This document shows, piece after piece, positions 8,071-16,221 of a DNA stretch of 64,000 nt. The notes beneath the pieces are model-generated. The model did no database searches. It was given only the letters and a program-made list of their open reading frames with translations, and was not told the DNA's origin. The stretch covers positions 124,001-188,000 of the forward strand of contig NZ_JALGBX010000016.1 in assembly GCF_022808175.1 (NCBI RefSeq), given 5' to 3'. Origin of the DNA: Streptomyces sp. AP-93 (GTDB lineage: Bacteria; Actinomycetota; Actinomycetes; Streptomycetales; Streptomycetaceae). Position numbers and translations under genes: made by a program. The first letter of the stretch is position 1. Each line of letters opens with the position of its first letter.

Positions 8071-8726
8071 CCACTCAACTCTCCGAACCGGCCACCCGCA
8101 CCTGGCAGTCCGACCCGTATACGGACGCCCTGCGCACCGGCAAGGGCCCGCTCTACCTCCGCCGCCGTGACGGCTGGCTGCTGCCCCTGGAGATCGAGCG
8201 GTGGTGCGCCGAACCGGACGCGGCCGACGAGACGGTACTGAGCCGCTGCACCGGCCCTGTCCTCGACATCGGCTGCGGACCCGGTCGCCTGGTCGCCACC
8301 CTCGCCCGCCGTGGGCACACAGCCCTCGGCGTGGACGTCACCCCCGAGGCGGTGGCCCGGACCCTGCGGGCGGGCGGTAAGGCCGTGTGCCAGTCGGTGT
8401 TCGACCCGCTGCCCCGCGAAGGCCGCTGGGGCACCGTCCTCCTCATCGACGGCAACATCGGCATCGGCGGCCGCCCCGCCGCCCTGCTGCACCGTGCGGC
8501 CCAGCTCACCGCGTCCGGCGGCTCCCTGCTGGTCGAGGTGGCCACCGCACAGGTCGACGAACGCGTCGAGGTACACGTCGAAGACGGCAACGGCGAACGC
8601 GGAGCTTCCTTCTTGTGGGCCCGACTCGGAACCCGAGCCCTGATCACGCAAGCCGGCGACGCGGGCTGGGCCCCGTACGGCACCTGGCACGAGGCTGGCC
8701 GGCACTTCGTCCACCTGGCACGCTGA
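8067..8726 (+). CDS. Class I SAM-dependent methyltransferase (copy 1)
   Basis: A 219-residue methyltransferase. Motif I is VLDIGCGPGRLVATLA, followed by ALGVDVTPEAV (acidic residue for the SAM ribose) and a LLIDGNIGIGGRP loop. The N-terminus contains WQSDPYTDALRTGKGPLYLR and WLLPLEIERWCAEPDA, which recur in the second copy at 19258-19935, so the two are paralogues. The ATG overlaps the TGA of the TIGR04282 gene. Genes of this group often occur near molybdopterin oxidoreductases, and one lies next to the second copy. The methyl acceptor is unknown. Confidence 0.85.
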   Translation: MTTQLSEPATRTWQSDPYTDALRTGKGPLYLRRRDGWLLPLEIERWCAEPDAADETVLSRCTGPVLDIGCGPGRLVATLARRGHTALGVDVTPEAVARTLRAGGKAVCQSVFDPLPREGRWGTVLLIDGNIGIGGRPAALLHRAAQLTASGGSLLVEVATAQVDERVEVHVEDGNGERGASFLWARLGTRALITQAGDAGWAPYGTWHEAGRHFVHLAR

Positions 8727-9097
8727 GCTCTGTTGTCCGGGACATGCTCGGGCTTCGGAGCTCGGCCCTGCGGATCGTTCCGGACTCTTCGTCATGAACG
8801 GCGAGAGGCGAGCTCCCTGAGATGCGTGTGGCCCAAGGATGTGCCTAGCCTGGTTGAAGCAAGGCCGCACGGCGGGAAGCCTTCGGGTCTCGAAGGACAC
8901 CTGAAGCCCTTTGGCACGTTCCTCGCCCGCGAGTCCCGCAAGCGGGGCGCCCGGCGAGCCCGTCCCCTTGGCCCCCGCAAGCACTGGCCTTTGAATCTGT
9001 GCGCCGCGGCGTCGCCCGCCCGGCGGGTTCACGGCATAGAAACCGACCGATGTTCACCACTGCAGATGGCGGTGGGCAGCGAGGAAGGTTCGAAACC
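8727..9097. other. Intergenic region
   Basis: About 370 bases without a supportable gene. It contains the promoter of the small secreted protein. GAGGAAGG at 9081-9088 is its ribosome site. Confidence 0.4.
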
Positions 9098-9340
9098 ATG
9101 CAAGCACTGAGAGTGAAGAGGCTTTTCGCGGTATCCGCCATCGGTGTCCTGATGGCGGGCGGCGCCGCCATCGGCGCAGCCGGCACCGCTTCCGCCGCCG
9201 TCCCCACGCACACGGCCACCTACGTGACCGGCGGCGGCTGGGACAACGACGACTACGGATACAACCACCACGGCTGGTACGACGACGATGACGACTGGGG
9301 AAACTGGAACGGTCACGGCAACTACGACCACGACTGCTGA
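9098..9340 (+). CDS. Small secreted Asp/Gly/Tyr/Trp-rich protein
   Basis: An 80-residue preprotein with a signal peptide (residues 1-34, ending TASAA) and a mature part of about 46 residues. The mature part is dominated by Asp, Gly, Asn, Tyr, Trp and His: GWDNDDYGYNHHGWYDDDD, then WGNWNGHGNYDHDC at the end. It ends in a single Cys. I do not recognise a family. The composition suggests metal binding, or a flexible aromatic surface coat, but this is inference. A strong ribosome site (GAGGAAGG) and a following perfect hairpin show it is a real, separately transcribed gene. Confidence 0.7.
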   Translation: MQALRVKRLFAVSAIGVLMAGGAAIGAAGTASAAVPTHTATYVTGGGWDNDDYGYNHHGWYDDDDDWGNWNGHGNYDHDC

Positions 9341-9467
9341 CCTCGTGCCGCCGCGTCGAACCGGGATGGCAGCCTCCCCCGGTTGACCGGAAGTGTCATG
9401 CAATTGGAGTAGCTCGGGACATCCGTACAAGGTCGGGATGAGGCGGCGTAGCCAAGCTCACGAACAG

Positions 9468-9499
9468 CGGGGCCGGACAGGGTTACCTGTCCGGCCCCG
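9468..9499 (+). terminator. Perfect hairpin terminator
   Basis: Fourteen-bp perfect stem (left arm CGGGGCCGGACAGG) with a GTTA loop, 127 bases after the small secreted protein gene. Confidence 0.85.
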
Positions 9500-9636
9500 T
9501 GCAACGCTTTGCAGGAGCGGACCTTGAAGGTCAGGGCGGGCCGGCGACAACGGTGGACTCAAGCCTCCATCAGATTCCGCTTACGGCTCTTCCCGGGTGC
9601 TTGATCACCTTACGAAACACGGACGTCCGAGGCGCC

Positions 9637-11112
9637 GTGACCTATGACGGGCCGCTTCCTGGAACGATTCCGCAGGTGAACCCGCCAACCGCTCCCGCCA
9701 CCCGTACCGTGATCACCGGCGTTTGCCTCGTCGCCCTCACCACCGTCCTCGTCCTCACCGTCCGTTACGGGGGGTTCTTCTCCGATCCGGTGGGCCTGTT
9801 CTGGTGGTACGTGGCGGGCTGGGCGCTCTTCGCAGCGGCCCTCCTCGCCCTGCGCCGTGTTCCTTCCCGGAGCGTCGTCCCGCTGCTCCTGGCCGGGGCC
9901 GTCGCCGTCACGGTGACGGGGCTCCTGGGGCCGCCGCGGACCAGCACCGACTCCTACCGTTACGCCTGGGACGGCCGGGTCCAGTCCGCCGGAGTCTCCC
10001 CGTACGACCACGCGCCGCAGGACCCGGCGCTGGCCCGGCTGCGCGATCCCTGGCTGTTCCCCTCAGGTAGCGCGTGCGGCGGCCCGGACCTGGCGGGCAT
10101 CCCCCACACCGGTTCCGCGCCCCGCTGCACCCGCATCAACCGGCCTGCCGTCCACACCATTTATCCGCCCGTCGCCGAGGCGTACTTCCTCGCCGTCGAC
10201 GCGCTCTCGCCTGCCGGAGCCCGGCACAAGCCGCTGCAGATCGGCGCCGGCGTGATCTCCCTCGGCGTGACCGGGACGCTCCTGTTGATCCTGCGGCGGC
10301 GCGGCGGGGACCTACGCAACGCCGCGTACTGGGGGTGGTGCCCGGCCGTCCCCCTGGAGGCCGTCAACAACGCCCACATCGATGTCCTCGGCGTACTCCT
10401 CGCCATCGCCGGACTCGGCCTCGTCGCCTCCCGCGCCCAGACCCGGCAAGTAGCCGGAGGCCTGCTCATCGGCGCCGCCATCGCCACCAAACTCATGCCC
10501 GCCGTCGTCCTGCCCGGCGCCCTCTCCGGCGTCCGCCGCGTCCGCGACGCCGCGGCCGTGCTCCTGCCCGCGGCGGCGTTCACGGCACTCGCCTACATGC
10601 CGTACGTCTTCCTCTCGCATGAATCGGTCTTCGGCTACCTCGGCGGCTACGTGGAGGAGGAGGGCTACGACGACCCCTCGGCCGGCTCCAGGTACGCGCT
10701 GCTGCGCCTGGCCCTGCCCGACACCTGGGCCTTCCCCGTCCTGCTCGCCGCCGTCGCGGGCGTGTCACTGTACGTGATGTGGCGCGGGGACCCCCGGCGC
10801 CCCTGGAGCGGCGCCCTCCTGGTCACCGGCTGGGCCTTCGTCCTCCTCACCCCCAGCTACTCCTGGTACGCACTGCTCCTGATCGCGCTCGTCGCCCTGG
10901 ACGGACGCTGGGAATGGCTCGGCATCCCGCTGGCCGGCGCGGCCGTCTACATCCTCGGACCGACCTTCGGCTACGGGGCAGCGCTCGCCTCCATCGCGTA
11001 CGGGGCCGCCGCGGCGCCCGTCCTGCTCATTGCCTGGTTCCGTCACAGAGGTGCGGGGGCCGGTGACGAGGCCTCTCAGCAGGGCGCCCCCAGCCGTAAG
11101 ACTTCCGTATGA
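9637..11112 (+). CDS. GT87-like integral membrane mannosyltransferase
   Basis: This 491-residue polytopic membrane protein has 10 or more hydrophobic segments and resembles the GT87/GT-C (DUF2029) polyprenol-phosphate-mannose-dependent transferases. After the second or third membrane segment an extracytoplasmic loop reads STDSYRYAWDGRVQSAGVSPY, the usual place of GT-C catalytic acids. A later loop carries AVNNAHIDVLGVLLAIAG and ATKLMPAVVLPGAL, both typical of the family. The GTG at 9637 has a GAGG four bases upstream and removes an unlikely N-terminal extension. It probably mannosylates a lipoglycan or wall polymer outside the cell. Confidence 0.8.
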   Translation: MTYDGPLPGTIPQVNPPTAPATRTVITGVCLVALTTVLVLTVRYGGFFSDPVGLFWWYVAGWALFAAALLALRRVPSRSVVPLLLAGAVAVTVTGLLGPPRTSTDSYRYAWDGRVQSAGVSPYDHAPQDPALARLRDPWLFPSGSACGGPDLAGIPHTGSAPRCTRINRPAVHTIYPPVAEAYFLAVDALSPAGARHKPLQIGAGVISLGVTGTLLLILRRRGGDLRNAAYWGWCPAVPLEAVNNAHIDVLGVLLAIAGLGLVASRAQTRQVAGGLLIGAAIATKLMPAVVLPGALSGVRRVRDAAAVLLPAAAFTALAYMPYVFLSHESVFGYLGGYVEEEGYDDPSAGSRYALLRLALPDTWAFPVLLAAVAGVSLYVMWRGDPRRPWSGALLVTGWAFVLLTPSYSWYALLLIALVALDGRWEWLGIPLAGAAVYILGPTFGYGAALASIAYGAAAAPVLLIAWFRHRGAGAGDEASQQGAPSRKTSV

Positions 11113-11148
11113 TCCATTTTCGACCTTTTTGAGACTTGCGCCATCACC

Positions 11149-11514
11149 ATGGATGCCATGGACACCAGCGTGCACAACCTGGCAGTGGACATGACCCTGA
11201 CGAACATCGGGTGGTTCGGGATCGTCGGACTCCTCATCGTCGCCGTCCTGATCGCCGCGTTCGTCCTCGGCGCGAAGGTCCGGGCACATGAACCCCCTCC
11301 CCCCACACCCGACAGCCAGCCACACCTCCCGGCCGGCGGGGCCGTCCACGAAGTGCGCGAGCAGCCCGAAGACCGCGAGGCGAGGGGCTTCCCCGCCGGA
11401 GGCCTGAGCCCCCACCAGATGGGCGGCTACGGCAACGGCGGCTCCACCGCCCGCCCCCATCCCGAACAGGCCCTCTCCGAGGGAGAGTCCGCCGTCCACG
11501 GCCCCGGAGCCTGA
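11149..11514 (+). CDS. DUF6479 small membrane protein
   Basis: This 121-residue protein has one N-terminal membrane helix (WFGIVGLLIVAVLIAAFVLG) followed by a proline-rich, charged tail (HEPPPPTPDSQPHLPAGGAV, EVREQPEDREARG) and a Gly-rich end (LSPHQMGGYGNGG). This matches DUF6479, a Streptomyces-restricted family of unknown function. No clear ribosome-binding site precedes the ATG at 11149, so the start is uncertain and ATG 11158 is possible. It lies 60 bases before a DUF4383 membrane protein and may share its transcript. Confidence 0.72.
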   Translation: MDAMDTSVHNLAVDMTLTNIGWFGIVGLLIVAVLIAAFVLGAKVRAHEPPPPTPDSQPHLPAGGAVHEVREQPEDREARGFPAGGLSPHQMGGYGNGGSTARPHPEQALSEGESAVHGPGA

Positions 11515-11573
11515 CCCCACCTGGTGGGCAGGAGGGCCTGGCACTCGGGGAGCACGAAGGAGGACCGATCCCC

Positions 11574-12080
11574 ATGGCCACAGTCACGCAGAACCAGACC
11601 CGCCGCGGGCACGGCGTCGTACTCGATGACCACCTCCCCCTCCACCACCGCCTGGGCCGCGTCTACCGCGGCGGCGCCGCACTGATGGGTGCCTTTCTCA
11701 TCGTGTTCGGCATCCTCGGGCTGATCGACCGGATCGGGTTCTTCAGCACCAGTGGGAGCATGGTGATGGGGCTGGGCAGCAACGGGGCTCTGAGCGTGGC
11801 CTCGTTCCTCGTGGGCGGCCTGCTACTCGCGGGTGCCGTCATCGGCGGCAACACCGCCTCGACCGTCAACATCGTCGTGGGCGTGGCCTTCCTTGCGGCC
11901 GGCTTCATCAGCCTCGCCGTTCTCGACACCCGCTTCAACGTGTTCGCGTTCCGCCTCCAGAACGTCCTCTTCAGCTTCGTCACCGGCCTGCTGCTGATGA
12001 CCTTCGGCATGTACGGCCGGGTCAGCGGATCCCTGCCCCACGACAACCCGTACTGGCGCTCCCGCCACCCCCGCACCTGA
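11574..12080 (+). CDS. DUF4383 membrane protein
   Basis: A 168-residue protein with four membrane helices after a polar 35-residue N-terminus (HHRLGRVYRGGAALMGAFLI, LSVASFLVGGLLLAGAVIGG, TVNIVVGVAFLAAGFISLAV, VLFSFVTGLLLMTFGMYGRV). The pattern fits DUF4383, in which the strand-loop TASTVNIVVGVAFL is conserved. Function is unknown. The ATG follows GGAGG with suitable spacing. It sits among other stress-associated membrane genes, including the Asp23 group to the right. Confidence 0.82.
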   Translation: MATVTQNQTRRGHGVVLDDHLPLHHRLGRVYRGGAALMGAFLIVFGILGLIDRIGFFSTSGSMVMGLGSNGALSVASFLVGGLLLAGAVIGGNTASTVNIVVGVAFLAAGFISLAVLDTRFNVFAFRLQNVLFSFVTGLLLMTFGMYGRVSGSLPHDNPYWRSRHPRT

Positions 12081-12190
12081 AGAGGCACTGCCCGCACCAC
12101 AGCTAAACGGCGGGGAGCATGTGGACCCGGGTCTGCCGTACGGGTGATCCTGCACCGGTGGCCGTAACAGGGATACCGGCGGATTGTCCT

Positions 12191-12736
12191 ATGAGCATGA
12201 CGACTTCGCGCATGTTGTCCCGACAGTCGGCTCAGGCCACTGCACTGCATGGTCTTCCCGAGCCGGGTGAACGCCGCAGGCTTCGAGAGCTGTGGGGCCT
12301 GACCCCGCACCAAGTAGCGGTGGCCTTCGGTGTCCGGGCTGCGACCGTCCGCTCCTGGGAGGCAGGGCGCAGTGCGCCCACGGGCAAGCGCCGTGAGGCA
12401 TACCGACGTTTCCTCCAGGGGCTTGCGCAGCGAGCGGACCTCCAGCCGCAGGAGACCTCGGTCCCGGCGAGCCGCCGATCCGAGTCACCCGTACGTTCCC
12501 ACCCAGCTCACCAGGAGGAGATCAGGCTGCAGGCGTGCACTGCCCCGGAGCGGGAGTGGACGGTCACAGCCGAACCCGGTCCTCCCAGCACAGCCGCGAG
12601 CCTTGACCGGCAGGTCCAAGCGGACCAGCCGGTCAGCGCCCGTTGGCATGGCGCGGCCACGGCCATCACGATTCTTGCCGCGTGGCTGCTGGGACTCGTA
12701 CTTCTTGGGATCTACCTACCTGGGTGGACCCGCTAG
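12191..12736 (+). CDS. Membrane-tethered helix-turn-helix protein
   Basis: A 181-residue protein with an XRE-like helix-turn-helix at residues 35-65 (LWGLTPHQVAVAFGVRAATV and SWEAGRSAPTGKRREAYRRF), a long polar linker, and one C-terminal membrane helix (AATAITILAAWLLGLVLLGI) ending PGWTR. This is the layout of a tail-anchored regulator in which the DNA-binding part is cytoplasmic. The start is uncertain: the ATG at 12191 gives a sensible N-terminus but no strong ribosome site. The target genes are unknown. It faces the convergent Asp23 operon. Confidence 0.7.
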   Translation: MSMTTSRMLSRQSAQATALHGLPEPGERRRLRELWGLTPHQVAVAFGVRAATVRSWEAGRSAPTGKRREAYRRFLQGLAQRADLQPQETSVPASRRSESPVRSHPAHQEEIRLQACTAPEREWTVTAEPGPPSTAASLDRQVQADQPVSARWHGAATAITILAAWLLGLVLLGIYLPGWTR

Positions 12737-12751
12737 CCCGACAGGCGATGC

Positions 12752-13096
12752 TCAGACGATCCCGGTCACCGTCACGGTGACCGGGATCGTCTGCGCCATG
12801 GAGGGGTACACGGCCTGGACCGCGTCGCGGATGGCCCGGGCCACGTCCAGGGGCCGGTGTCCACGCAGCACGACAACATGAATCTCCACGGCCGGTCCCT
12901 TGGGCGGGGTGCCGGTGATGCGGACGCCCGCGGCGCGATGGGCCGATGCCCCCGGGGGGCGGCGTCCTGCCTTGGCGGTTGTGGCGGAGCGTAGGAGGTC
13001 GGTCAGTGCGGGCCTGAGGAAGGCGACACCGCGTACACCCAGCACTGCTTCGCCGATCGCTTCCGGTGCCGGCTGCCCGCCCGTTGTCGTGTTCAT
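12752..13096 (-). CDS. Asp23/Gls24-like small protein
   Basis: This 114-residue protein has the basic Asp23/Gls24 fold features: a leading helix (EAIGEAVLGVRGVAFLRPAL), a beta segment (AVEIHVVVLRGHRPLDVARA), a helix (IRDAVQAVYP) and a final valine-rich strand (PVTVTVTGIV). Asp23 proteins coat the inner face of the membrane under alkaline or envelope stress. It is the third gene of a coupled operon: its ATG (13096) overlaps the TGA of the preceding gene. Its last 14 codons form one arm of a long perfect palindrome that probably acts as the operon terminator. Confidence 0.75.
   Translation of the reverse strand: MNTTTGGQPAPEAIGEAVLGVRGVAFLRPALTDLLRSATTAKAGRRPPGASAHRAAGVRITGTPPKGPAVEIHVVVLRGHRPLDVARAIRDAVQAVYPSMAQTIPVTVTVTGIV
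12753..12793. terminator. 41-bp near-perfect palindrome inside the 3' end of the Asp23 gene
   Basis: A 20-bp perfect inverted repeat (left arm begins CAGACGATCCCGG) around a single C. It covers the stop codon region and the last codons of the Asp23-like gene, and lies 16 bases past the convergent HTH gene, so it can terminate both. Confidence 0.75.
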
Positions 13097-13785
13097 CGTG
13101 GTTCCTCGCCGGGGGCTTCGTGGTGGAGGTCTGTGACGACGACCTCGACGGAGAAGATCTGCATGCCCAGGGTCCGGTGCGCGGCCTGTGTGATGTGCCG
13201 GCGGATCCGGTCTGCGGTCAGCAGCAGGTCAAGGTCCATGGCGGCGGTCACCTCGATCCGGACCCGGGCCGGGGTCCGGGCCGGGGTCCGGGCCCCCGGG
13301 CTCGTGTCGGGTGCGGGGCTGATGCGGCAGCTGCCCGCCCGCACCCCCGGGACGAGTTCGGCCGCGTGCCGGAAGGTGCGCGCGGCGACGGCTTCGTAGA
13401 TCCAGGCGTCCTCGTCCATCTCGCCTAGCGCGAGGGTCCGTCCCGGGCGCAGTTCGAGGCGTACGACGTCCATGATCCCGGCGGTGAGCCGTGAAGCGGC
13501 CGCTTCCCAGTCGGGGGCGGACTCCTGGAGGTCGCGTCGGACGCTCTCCCGCAGGCGCGCGAGGTCCTCGCGGGCCGCGGCGCAGTGTGGGCACCCTGCC
13601 GGGTGGGGGTCGACGGTGTAGGGGTCGGCCGACCGGGAAGGCCGCGGACCCTCGCTCGCTTCCTCCCGGTCCCACAGGGCTGCGAGGTCACGGCCGCAGG
13701 GCAGGACGGCGGGCTCGTCCGCCGCCTTGCCACCCGCACCCGGGGCGGTGCCGATCGGGGGCTCGTAGGGTTCGTTCATCGCCAT
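13093..13785 (-). CDS. Zinc anti-sigma-like protein fused to an Asp23-type domain
   Basis: This 230-residue protein starts with CGRDLAALWDR and then HPAGCPHC at residues 61-68, an exact HxxxCxxC zinc motif followed by AAAREDLARLRE. This is the arrangement of ZAS anti-sigma domains (Cys, then H-x3-C-x2-C, then helix). Residues 85-225 resemble Asp23/Gls24: AASRLTAGIMDVVRLEL and a late strand-rich part ARVRIEVTAAMDLDLLLTAD. No membrane helix is present. It is encoded directly after an ECF sigma factor and overlaps it by 10 bases, the standard place for a cognate anti-sigma factor. The fusion with Asp23 is the odd point, and its function is inferred. Confidence 0.72.
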   Translation of the reverse strand: MAMNEPYEPPIGTAPGAGGKAADEPAVLPCGRDLAALWDREEASEGPRPSRSADPYTVDPHPAGCPHCAAAREDLARLRESVRRDLQESAPDWEAAASRLTAGIMDVVRLELRPGRTLALGEMDEDAWIYEAVAARTFRHAAELVPGVRAGSCRISPAPDTSPGARTPARTPARVRIEVTAAMDLDLLLTADRIRRHITQAAHRTLGMQIFSVEVVVTDLHHEAPGEEPR

Positions 13786-14372
13786 GTCCCCATCGCCTCC
13801 GTCAGACAGCGCCGCGCTCTGAACACTCTGGCCCGTACGGCTTCCTGGCTGATGCCGACCGTTTCCGCGATCGTCTCGTACGGCAGGGCTTCGATCTCCC
13901 GCAGGACCCAGCATGCGCGCTGCTCAGGGGAGAGTGCGGCCATGGCCTTGCCGAGAGCGTGGACGGCGGCCTGGGATTCGGCGGCGCGTTCCGGGGAGTT
14001 CTGGTGCTCGGGCGCGGCCGGTTCGGGCACCTCGTCGATGTCGGTGACCGGGCGCCGGGCCCGCAGGGTGTTCAGGCACCGGTTGGTCACGATGCGGTGC
14101 AGCCAGGTCCCGAAGGCCGAGTCACCCCGGAACTCGGGCAGTTTGCGCCACACGCTGACGAAGGCCTCCTGGACCGCGTCCTCGGCCTCCGAGGGGCTTC
14201 CAAGGAGGCCGGCCGCCAGTCGGAGCATCGCCGGCCCGTACCTGCGTACCAGAACTTCGAAGGCCTCCTCGTCCCCTTCCCCCGCCCGTACGGCGAGCAG
14301 TGCGTCATCGGCCCGCTCAGCCCGCTCGGCCGCTCGTGGGCCTGGTGGGGCCTGGTACTGCTCAGCCGTCAC
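13776..14372 (-). CDS. ECF RNA polymerase sigma factor
   Basis: This 198-residue sigma factor has region 2 (EEAFEVLVRRYGPAMLRLAA, AEDAVQEAFVSVWRKL, TWLHRIVTNRCLNTLRARR) and region 4 (LSPEQRACWVLREIEALPYE, TIAETVGISQEAVRARVFRA), with no region 3, as in ECF factors. It is followed, with overlap, by the HxxxCxxC/Asp23-like protein and another Asp23-like gene. A GTG at 14372 with GGAG upstream is the likely start. The divergent gene at 14549 is also Asp23 family, so the sigma factor probably controls an envelope-stress module on both sides of the shared 176-base intergenic region. Confidence 0.9.
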   Translation of the reverse strand: MTAEQYQAPPGPRAAERAERADDALLAVRAGEGDEEAFEVLVRRYGPAMLRLAAGLLGSPSEAEDAVQEAFVSVWRKLPEFRGDSAFGTWLHRIVTNRCLNTLRARRPVTDIDEVPEPAAPEHQNSPERAAESQAAVHALGKAMAALSPEQRACWVLREIEALPYETIAETVGISQEAVRARVFRARRCLTEAMGTWR

Positions 14373-14421
14373 CCGCCGGCTCCTTTCGCGTTCACCTCGT
14401 TGGACACCGCGAGCGCCCCGT

Positions 14422-14481
14422 CGTTACGGGCACCGGGCAGGAAATCTTTCCGACCGGCTGATTCGAAGCCGATGCGTAACG
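14422..14481. promoter_or_regulatory. Inverted repeat in the divergent sigma/Asp23 intergenic region
   Basis: CGTTACG at 14422-14428 and CGTAACG at 14475-14481 are exact complements facing each other between the sigma factor and Asp23 genes. They may mark control sites for both transcripts. This is weak evidence. Confidence 0.3.
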
Positions 14482-14548
14482 GGACTGCCCCGACCGGTGT
14501 CGAACGTGAGCAAGAGCGTTTCGGCAAGGATGTTTCGGAGGAGCGAGG

Positions 14549-15031
14549 ATGACCATCCAGGAGCAGGCCCCGGCCACGAGTGCTCGTAAGGCCACCACCA
14601 CGACCCTGATCAGCGGACAGAGCGGCGTCTCCGAGCCGGCCTCCACACGCGGCAAGACGTCCATCGCGGACGTGGTCGTGGTGAAGATCGCCGGTATGGC
14701 GGCCCGCGAGATCCCGGGAGTCCACGACATGGGCGGCGGCCTGTCCCGGACGCTTGGCGCGGTCCGCGACCGGGTCCCCGGCGGACGTCCCAACGTCGGC
14801 CGGGGCGTCAAGGTGGAGGTCGGCGAGCGTCAGGCGGCCATCGACGTCGACCTCGTCGTCGAGTACGGAGTCCCCATCACCGACGTCGCCCGTGACGTGC
14901 GAGAGAACGTGATCGCCGCGGTCGAGCGGATCACCGGGCTGGAGGTCGTCGAGGTGAACGTGGCCGTCAACGACGTCCACCTCCCCGGGGACGACGAGCC
15001 CGGGATCCCGGCGGATGCTCGCGTGGAGTGA
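14549..15031 (+). CDS. Asp23/Gls24 family envelope stress protein
   Basis: A typical 160-residue Asp23 protein. After a flexible N-terminus come IADVVVVKIAGMAAREIPGV, the Gly-rich loop HDMGGGLSRTLGAVRD, the strand pair VKVEVGERQAAIDVDLVVEY, the helix VARDVRENVIAAVERITGLE and the last strand VVEVNVAVNDVHLPGDDE. The ATG follows GAGGAGCGAGG. Asp23 homologues polymerise at the membrane and depend on AmaP for anchoring. AmaP-like and DUF6286 genes follow in the same direction. It probably forms the scaffold of this system. Confidence 0.92.
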   Translation: MTIQEQAPATSARKATTTTLISGQSGVSEPASTRGKTSIADVVVVKIAGMAAREIPGVHDMGGGLSRTLGAVRDRVPGGRPNVGRGVKVEVGERQAAIDVDLVVEYGVPITDVARDVRENVIAAVERITGLEVVEVNVAVNDVHLPGDDEPGIPADARVE

Positions 15032-15079
15032 GCCGCCGCCGTTCGCCGTGGTCTGGTTGTTCTCTCGAGAGGTGCAGCG

Positions 15080-15265
15080 ATGGGCAAGGACGTGCTGGGG
15101 CTCGTGGTGGGGATGGCGCTGGCGTTCGCCGGATGGTTCGGGGGCTTCGGCGCCTTCGTTCTGGTCGCCGCCCTCGGAGCGCTCGGTTTCACGGCCGGTC
15201 GGTTCCTGGACCAGGGCGGCGACCTGCGCGATCTCCTGGCCCCTCGTGATCGGGCCGGGAGGTGA
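15080..15265 (+). CDS. Small two-helix membrane protein
   Basis: A 61-residue, mostly hydrophobic protein (LGLVVGMALAFAGWFGGFGA, FVLVAALGALGFTAGRFLDQ) with a short charged C-terminus. Small membrane proteins of this kind recur in actinobacterial Asp23 operons (DUF2273-like), where they are thought to help anchor the Asp23 coat. Its stop overlaps the next GTG start (GTGA), so translation is coupled. Ribosome site GAGAGGTGCAGCG precedes the ATG. Confidence 0.75.
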   Translation: MGKDVLGLVVGMALAFAGWFGGFGAFVLVAALGALGFTAGRFLDQGGDLRDLLAPRDRAGR

Positions 15266-16221
15266 CGGCCCACCGGCGGGGCACGCTCACGGTCGCCGAC
15301 CGGGTGGTCCGCAAGATCGCGGAGGAGGCCGCGCGGGAAGCCGTCGTCGGTCACGGCGGCAGTGTCACCAGAGGCTCGGCAACGGTGCGCGGGCAGTCGG
15401 CGCGCGTGGGCGTGGACGTCACGTTGCCCTACCGCGGTTCGGCCGGGGAAACCGCCCGGGCCGTACAGGAGCACATGACGGCCCGCACTTCCCACCTGAC
15501 CGGGATGAGCGTGCCGGGCTCCCGCATCCGGATCCGGGAGCTGGCCACCGTGGCTGCCTTGCCGGTCTCGACCGACAGCGGGGATGAAGCGGCGCCCACG
15601 ACGGCGCCCACCACCGCACCTGCCACCGCGCCCGCGCGCCGATGGTCGGTACGCCGTCTCCCGGTCGCCGCTGTAGCGGTCCTGGTCCTCGCCGGCGCAG
15701 GCCGGCTCCTGTGGGATCGGGCGGCCACACAGCAGTTCGGTGACAGGGGAGCACCCTGGCGCCGGCCAATGCCCGGAGGGATCATCGGCTCAGGCCCGGA
15801 CGGCCTCCCGCCATGGGCCGCGGTGGTACTCGCCGCGGCAGGGCTGTGGATGATCACTATGGCGCTCACCCCGGGACACCGCCGCGACCTCGCCCTGACA
15901 GCCCCGGGACCAGCCGTCCGAGCCGTGATCAGCCGGCGTTCGGCGGGCCGCCTGGTCCGCGCCGCGCTCGAGACGCAGGTGCCCGGCATGAGGGGCGTAC
16001 GGGTGCGAGTACGCCGTAGGCGGCTGCGCGTACGAGTCGAACTCGCCTACGCAGACCAGCCGCTGAAGCCCGAGCTCCGCGAACTGGTCACGCAAGCCGT
16101 CACGACCGCAGTGCGGGACCTGGGGCCGGCCAGGGCTCCCCGGGTCCAGCTCAGAATCCGGGTCCGGGGCGGCAGGAGCCCACGAGGTGAGCCGGCGGCA
16201 GCAACCGAACAGGAAGGATGA
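15262..16221 (+). CDS. Asp23-like/DUF6286 membrane protein
   Basis: A 319-residue protein with three parts: an N-terminal Asp23-like domain (LTVADRVVRKIAEEAAREAV, ARVGVDVTLPYRG), a linker with repeated Ala-Pro-Thr-Thr, then two membrane helices (RLPVAAVAVLVLAGAGRLL, PPWAAVVLAAAGLWMITMA). The C-terminal cytoplasmic domain is rich in arginine and valine (VRVRVRRRRLRVRVELAY) and matches DUF6286. It probably tethers the soluble Asp23 scaffold to the membrane. It is translated from a GTG overlapping the preceding stop, and overlaps the next gene by 4 bases. Confidence 0.82.
   Translation: MTAHRRGTLTVADRVVRKIAEEAAREAVVGHGGSVTRGSATVRGQSARVGVDVTLPYRGSAGETARAVQEHMTARTSHLTGMSVPGSRIRIRELATVAALPVSTDSGDEAAPTTAPTTAPATAPARRWSVRRLPVAAVAVLVLAGAGRLLWDRAATQQFGDRGAPWRRPMPGGIIGSGPDGLPPWAAVVLAAAGLWMITMALTPGHRRDLALTAPGPAVRAVISRRSAGRLVRAALETQVPGMRGVRVRVRRRRLRVRVELAYADQPLKPELRELVTQAVTTAVRDLGPARAPRVQLRIRVRGGRSPRGEPAAATEQEG

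Noticed and set aside
9088..9098. GGTTCGAAACC resembling a tRNA T-loop
   Set aside because: No acceptor stem or cloverleaf fits around it. It is part of the leader of the small secreted protein.
13093..13914. A longer start for the zinc/Asp23 gene at 13914
   Set aside because: The extra N-terminus is the sigma gene read in another frame. The ATG at 13785 has GGAGG upstream and gives the proper start.
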